Positions 6,600 through 10,332 of a stretch of DNA of 10,332 bases are shown piece after piece (positions within the stretch are counted from its first letter, which is position 1; the number at the start of each line of letters is the position of its first letter). A program made the position numbers and the translations under genes. The notes beneath the pieces are model-generated. The model was not told the origin of the DNA and did no database searches. It saw only the letters and a list, made by a program, of their open reading frames with translations. This stretch comes from Periconia sp. R9002 (Eukaryota; Ascomycota; Dothideomycetes; Pleosporales; Periconiaceae), in contig JAMAHW010000257.1 of the NCBI GenBank assembly GCA_023627715.1, positions 1 through 10,332 on the forward strand, given 5' to 3'.

Positions 6600-6897
6600 G
6601 CGGTTTCGCGGTTCAATGCCGGACGCGTTCGTGGACTTTGCACAGCGCTGGGGCCGTGGGAGCTCTGGCTGTCCCGCAGAGCTTGGCAGCGGCGCTGCAC
6701 AGCCACGGGCCTGACAGCCGCAACAGATACATTACGCACTAACGATGAGGTCAGACGTGTAGCACAAGGTCGTTTCACGAAAATCCGGAGCGAAAAAGGC
6801 GTAGTGTTGGTGCTGTAGGGTGGGAAGTCTGTTACGCTACGATAGAAGGCGCTTCACAAACCCGGCGTGGAGATGACAATGTAAACGTAATTTTTGG
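6600..6897 (+). pseudogene. Repeat A, copy 3 (inverted relative to copies 1 and 2)
   Basis: Nearly colinear with the reverse complement of copy 2 over its start (AWQRRCTATG) and end (QGRFTKIRSEKGVVLVL, then QCKRNF), but lacking the middle of about 145 bases. The stretch rich in identity (roughly 6760-6890) is strikingly well kept against copy 2, including the 18-base run TGAAGCGCCTTCTATCGT in the copy 2 plus-strand orientation, apart from its last base. A 90-codon open frame from 6546 to 6818 ends inside it, but the ORF starts in unrelated sequence and is unlikely to be a gene. The copy ends next to the 5'-truncated DUF4470-type gene, so it probably marks the break in that gene. Confidence 0.6.
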
Positions 6898-7396
6898 GGA
6901 AGCGCTGATGACGGACCTACATGCTCAAAATAACGGTCTGCGACGCTGCTATCTGCCATCTTGGTGGTGACTTCTGCTGTACTGCAATATGAATTTGGTA
7001 CTCCGCTTTCATTCCTTATCGTCTATTGTCCTCGCTTCAGAACAAAGTGGGCGAGTTACTACGTAATGAACGTACTCATACTACGGAAGCTCTAGGCGAC
7101 GGTATAGTGAGAAAAGTCTGGTCGTTTTTCAAAGGAGGAAGTTTATGCATCACTCTCCATCAGGAGCAATGGCCTAAGATTGAAGCGTTTCTTGATGTTC
7201 CTACTGGACTGACTAAGAGATCTGCCCAAGAGATCCGCAAAGCTGTGGTTTTGTCTCCTGAGAGGACCGACTATCGAGACAGATGGTACTTTAAAGATGC
7301 ATATCCGGCTATGCGGCTTGCGAAGCAGCAATTTAGAGAGGACGGCTTGTTGCTACCTTTTGGACATCCACGGACTGACTTCGACGCTCCAAATCC

Positions 7397-7439
7397 GTAT
7401 GAATCCCTTCATCTTGTTGAGTACGGCTAATTTGCATAG
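7397..7439 (+). other. Intron 1 of the DUF4470-type gene
   Basis: Starts GTATGA, has a GGCTAAT branch-like site and ends GCATAG; 43 bases. Removing it joins the two reading frames as DAPNP-TMFQSPHDWPF with the split codon CC|A. Short, but within the range of fungal introns. Confidence 0.7.
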
Positions 7440-7698
7440 AACAATGTTCCAGTCGCCTCATGATTGGCCATTCAACGATAAGTCAGATCCACTGGCCGCA
7501 TGGAACATCATAGAAGTTCACAAGACACCATGGACGGCTTCTCAAGATATATATGGAAAGCTGTTTGCGTACGTACGTGGAACGTTCCAGAGGTTTCTAC
7601 GTCGAATTACAAGTCTCCAGGTCCGGTTCCGGCTCTTCAACGTTGACGTAAAGTTGCTACCTCAACTCCTGACTCCTCAGACGTATGCAAGAATTGAG

Positions 7699-7752
7699 GT
7701 AAAGACGACTCATAATTAGATTTTCATTAACTCTAATCAAAAATGATCGCAG
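7699..7752 (+). other. Intron 2 of the DUF4470-type gene
   Basis: Starts GTAAAG, has a CTCTAATC branch-like site and ends TCGCAG; 54 bases. Removal joins YARIE to VSNISDTGY with no split codon. Confidence 0.85.
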
Positions 7753-8047
7753 GTATCGAACATATCAGATACGGGCTACGTGGGCACCCGTCAGACTCTA
7801 TCACTACTTGGACCGCTCCTCCAGACCAAAACGCAGAATCCCTACGCAACCATCATAACATCTTACATCAATGCAGTTATGGAGGTTGTGAAAATGAAAG
7901 AGGCGGACTCGATGCCAGACATAGACTTTCTGGCCAGACATTTACCAGAAGGCATGGACTTTTTAAAATAATTCGACAGGGCGCGGACTTCTACAGAGCT
8001 TGGGACTGTCGTACACTCGCACTTGATGGAGGTTACTATTTTGACTT

Positions 8048-8099
8048 GTAGGTTCGGGATGTCATTGAGCATCACTATGGCATATTAACATATATTCAG
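8048..8099 (+). other. Intron 3 of the DUF4470-type gene
   Basis: Starts GTAGGT, has a ATTAACA branch-like site and ends TATTCAG; 52 bases. Removal joins GGYYFDL to YMKIQGFEDAA with split codon TT|A. Confidence 0.75.
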
Positions 8100-8406
8100 A
8101 TACATGAAGATTCAAGGCTTTGAGGATGCAGCAAGAGATGCCGGTATGATTATGAAGGAGAAGAACACGATCGTTGGAGCTTGGCCTTTGAGACTGAAAG
8201 TCCATCCGATAGACAGCGATGCACAGGAAGAGTTCAAGCTGTTACTGTCATCGAATTTCAGTGGCGTTGAACGCTACGTGGAGTGGACGAGAATCTAGTA
8301 GCCTGCGTATTGTTGTTACATGACGATATGAATAGCATGGCAGGGTGTCCAACTAAGCTTCTCTCGATAGTTAGCTAAACCAGCGGGTCTGCCATATAGT
8401 ACCAAA

Positions 8407-8666
8407 TGTCAATATCGTCTCTCTCCAGCGCAATATCATCTCGTATTTGTCAACGAATCTGGCTGCGAAAAGCGCATAGGGTTTAGAAGAACTGGCTGGT
8501 CTTCTCTCGGAGTCGCGCCTGTTCAAGTGGCTAAATTTCGTCGCGACCGTAGGTATCAGACCCTGCCCGCATGCTCACAGCATGATATCCTTCTGTTACG
8601 GATCTTCCAAGATCAACTGATGGTACTTTATATGAAGACTTCATCGAGCAGCTTCTGCTCCACTAG
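8407..8666 (+). pseudogene. Tc1/mariner-type DDE transposase relic
   Basis: The frame at 8443 reads VFVNESGCEKRIGFRRTGWS, SLGVAPVQVAKFRRDRRYQT and LPACSQHDILLLRIFQ. One missing base near 8611 then shifts to STDGTLYEDFIEQLLLH and a TAG at 8664-8666. This is the catalytic core of fungal Tc1/mariner transposases as I remember it: '(V/F)VDESG(C)..R...RTGWAP.G..P.Q...F.R..RY.ILPAYSQDGIL...RV.QGSTD...FEDFIEQLL'. The first catalytic Asp is Asn here (AAC at 8452-8454), a single G-to-A change. The second Asp/Glu region (MDNASFHH onward) and the N-terminal helix-turn-helix are absent. It starts within about 110 bases of the DUF4470-type gene's stop. Terminal inverted repeats and TA duplications were not found. 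Confidence 0.8.
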
Positions 8667-9181
8667 TCAAACCCTTGTTATTGTTTGACCCTTGAGGAAT
8701 CACGGATATTGGCAGTGATATTTCGAAATATAGTAAGTATATTTATATAAAGAGATAAGAGTGATGTAGCAAAGAATTAACAGAGGCTTGCGCACATACT
8801 CAAATCTAGTCCCAACAGTTCCCATGAACGCTGACTGTTCAATCGTGTCACAGAATCTTTCCGATGGCTAGCCACACCGCTGCAGACTTGTGAAAATTCA
8901 GGACATGCTTACAGTGTCTACGTCTGGCGTTTCAATGGTTAGAGCTATTAAACCAGTTGCAGATTGATAGTGTAGTGGCGTGGCTATGATTCGTCTCTGT
9001 TGCACTTGACCTCGATTGCCTCAGCGCACAATCTCATCATGACAATCCGCCACAAAAGGCTCGCAAAATTACGCTTTCACTCTTTCGGACCCTCATTGAT
9101 GCATTCTCACCATCGTGAATTGCGTCAACCATAATCAAATATGAAACAAAGATAAGAGGGCGGTATCGTACGGTCAAACAA
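8667..9181. other. Unassigned spacer
   Basis: AT-rich around 8720-8760. No gene recognised. A 12-base match to repeat A (AAAATTACGCTT at about 9066-9077) is the only link to other parts of the window and does not extend. Some small inverted sequence (GTCAAAC/GTTTGAC near 8666-8690) is present. Confidence 0.5.
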
Positions 9182-9573
9182 CTAGCGGCTCCTTATATGA
9201 GCGCTGCAATCTCTAGTTGCACGAACTCGGCATCCGTATATGCATAGAACCATTTGACAACTACTCTGTTCACCAAGTTAACATTCATTTCGGTCAAAAT
9301 AGACAACCTGGAATCGATATTTCTTTGAAAGCAGATCTTGGAGAAATTTCTCGAAAATATAGACCGCATGGAGCAATTGGAAGCCATCCGAACAATTTGT
9401 CAACATTTCGATCTTCTTCCAGTAAATCATGCACACGTATACTCACTTCTGAAGTTGAGTTTTGGATCGGAGAAACATCGAAGCAGGAGCGAATCGAATT
9501 CAACAAGGAACAGCTCGCTACCGGCATAGTCCCCAACAAGGTCTACGTGACGCGAGAAAACAGATTTGTACTA
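9182..9573 (-). pseudogene. DDX60/Ski2-like DEAD/DEAH helicase, N-terminal fragment
   Basis: The minus strand reads YKSVFSRHVDLVGDYAGSEL, FLVEFDSLLLRCFSDPKLNF, a 58-base probable intron (9389-9446: GTGAGT at its start, GTTGAC branch-like site), then DGFQLLHAVYIFEKFLQDLL and SKKYRFQVVYFDRNE. In large fungal DEAD/DEAH-box helicases related to DDX60 and Ski2, I recall 'VDLVGD.AG.ELF...GDSLL...F.D..LDF..GFQLLHAVY.VE.FL..L..R.CNF.VVFFD' near the N-terminus, before the helicase core. The intron's last two bases are CG where AG is expected, and a TAG at 9573-9571 sits just before YKS where a Trp would suit. No helicase motif is reached; after DRNE the similarity fades and the frame stops at 9182. 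The much longer rest of the gene is missing. Family call fairly firm; animal DDX60 is antiviral, but a role in fungi is not established. Confidence 0.65.
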
Positions 9574-9686
9574 GCTCAAATATGATAGCGCCACCAAGGT
9601 AATTTCGTTGAAGTAATTCAAGTTTCTTGTGTGCTTTGCAAACGAATATATCGAGCACCAAGGAGTAAACATTAAGCTTTGTATAG

Positions 9687-9899
9687 CTCAATGTATCGGA
9701 TTGTAATGCAGGAAGAACAGCACCTTCTCCACGTGGAAAAGGACCCTTGGACCTTCCGAAGGGGCTGGTTTGTCAACCCTGGCTCGACGTGGTGAGGGTC
9801 CAGTATGTTGTAGCCACAATGGTCAACGTAATCGTTTCTGCAATCGTTGTTTTCGTACTTGACGCAAGTTTATATCCAAAGCGCACGATCTCTGCATAG
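9687..9899 (+). CDS. Short open stretch with a hydrophobic segment, uncertain
   Basis: An open frame of 70 codons between stops at 9684-9686 and 9897-9899. It includes GLVCQPWLDVVRVQYVVATM followed by VNVIVSAIVVFVLDAS, a plausible membrane helix. The only in-frame ATG is late (in VATMVN), so no full-length protein start is visible. It might be an exon or fragment of a membrane protein, or a chance open frame. I do not recognise it. Confidence 0.2.
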   Translation, partial: LNVSDCNAGRTAPSPRGKGPLDLPKGLVCQPWLDVVRVQYVVATMVNVIVSAIVVFVLDASLYPKRTISA

Positions 9900-10332
9900 C
9901 GATAATTAGTTTGCGGGACAAGTTCCACATCGATAATCATTTTTCTCTCCTTTATCATCAATTGGTCCGCTTAATCTGTGATGGACTCCTTGTTAACCAA
10001 TCGGATCATGGCCTAATATCGTGTTTAGAAGGGTACCCGCGCCCCACTGCCTTTTTCGGATACTTCCGGCACGTATACCAAATTTGAGCACGTCAAATTG
10101 GTTTTTGAACAAGAGAATTTAAATCCCTTGAATCGGCTCATATCTTTCCGCACCGAACATTGTACATGCAGATAGTGTTTCGAAGAAGGTTCAATGTTCA
10201 AAAGTGCGCTGTTTTGGTACTGCAACAAGGTATGAAAGCTCAGCCTAGAATTGCGATTGGACCTTACCTAACTTGCTTTTGCACAGTCCTGTCAAGTTGC
10301 AGTCTCGAGTGGAAGGGGTCACAAAGCGTGCT
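9900..10332. other. Unassigned right end
   Basis: No recognisable coding sequence on either strand. A 67-codon open stretch on the minus strand at 10025-10228 looks like chance sequence. No RNA gene or repeat was identified. Confidence 0.5.

Larger units (their letters stand above)
6912..8298 (+). pseudogene. DUF4470-type fungal protein, 5'-truncated, one frameshift
   Basis: Three introns and one frame repair give a continuous coding region. Exon 1 (6993-7396) has WYSAFIPYRLLSSLQNKVGE and ends DAPNP. Exon 2 (7440-7698) has TMFQSPHDWPFNDKSDPLAA, GKLFAYVRGTFQRFL and YARIE. Exon 3 (7753-8047) has VSNISDTGYVGTRQTLSLLG, then GMDFLK. There the frame breaks at an A-run (about 7965-7968, four A where five would keep frame) and resumes IIRQGADFYRAWDCRTLALD. 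Exon 4 (8100-8298) has FEDAARDAGMIMKEKNTIVG, AWPLRLK and GVERYVEWTRI before the stop. These are late-region signatures of fungal DUF4470-type proteins, some of which carry MYND fingers. The N-terminal DUF4470 domain is missing; LKITVCDAAI at 6924-6953 may be its last trace, followed by an in-frame TGA at 6990-6992. Role of the family unknown. The A-run indel could be a sequencing error, but the lost 5' end makes it a pseudogene either way. Confidence 0.75.

Noticed and set aside
6440..6818. Open frames of 90-112 codons over repeat A copy 3 on both strands as genes
   Set aside because: They start in unrelated sequence and run through a decayed repeat; overlapping open frames on both strands reflect base composition.
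3930..6900. Calling the inverted copies of repeat A true terminal inverted repeats of a single DNA transposon
   Set aside because: The repeat is coding-derived, a third copy lies elsewhere in direct orientation, and no matching ends or target-site duplications were found.
9061..9085. A 12-base match to repeat A (AAAATTACGCTT) as a fourth copy
   Set aside because: The match does not extend on either side and flanking translation shows no repeat A residues; likely chance.
9217..9585. Plus-strand open frame of 122 codons
   Set aside because: The minus strand of the same region carries recognisable helicase similarity with an intron; the plus frame is its shadow.

Overview
The window looks like accessory, repeat-rich DNA of a filamentous ascomycete (Pezizomycotina). 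The support is indirect but consistent: short GT-AG introns of 43-58 bases with CTAAT/TTAAC-like branch sites, fungal-only gene families (NACHT/ankyrin NLR-like, fungal BTB, DUF4470-type), and fungal pogo and Tc1/mariner transposase relics. No bacterial-style operon is present. All family assignments come from reading translations against remembered families; no search was run.

Layout. 1-297 (-): BTB-family fragment running off the left edge. 328-692 (-): first copy of a decayed coding repeat ('repeat A'). 1267-3415 (-): a broken chimeric gene with the head of a fungal 'SYNW...PTIAVPGSP' (decapping-nuclease-like) protein joined to the C-terminal half of an NLR (winged-helix region plus ankyrin repeats); it carries two frameshifts and one in-frame stop. 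3611-3910 (-): zinc-finger-like tail resembling fungal DUF3435/FluG-type proteins. 3930-4432 (-): second copy of repeat A, apparently upstream part of the same relic. 4446-4740 (-): C-terminus of a pogo/Fot-type transposase. 4768-5822 (+): near-complete BTB gene broken by one small frameshift. 5823-6600: unassigned. 6600-6897 (+): third copy of repeat A, inverted relative to the other two. 6912-8298 (+): 5'-truncated DUF4470-type gene with three recoverable introns and one A-run frameshift. 8407-8666 (+): Tc1/mariner-type DDE transposase relic. 9182-9573 (-): N-terminal fragment of a DDX60/Ski2-like helicase with a damaged splice acceptor. The rest is unassigned.

Overall this is a gene graveyard. 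Nearly every recognisable coding unit has one to three disabling lesions, and repeat A sits close beside gene breakpoints (the left BTB fragment and the DUF4470 truncation). Several nonsense codons are explained by C-to-T or G-to-A transitions, which fits repeat-induced point mutation (RIP). The most notable points are the chimeric head-NLR fusion, the three-copy coding repeat flanking a BTB gene in inverted orientation, and the co-occurrence of DUF3435-like and NLR relics, a pairing known from fungal Starship elements. I see no intact, working multi-gene system here.
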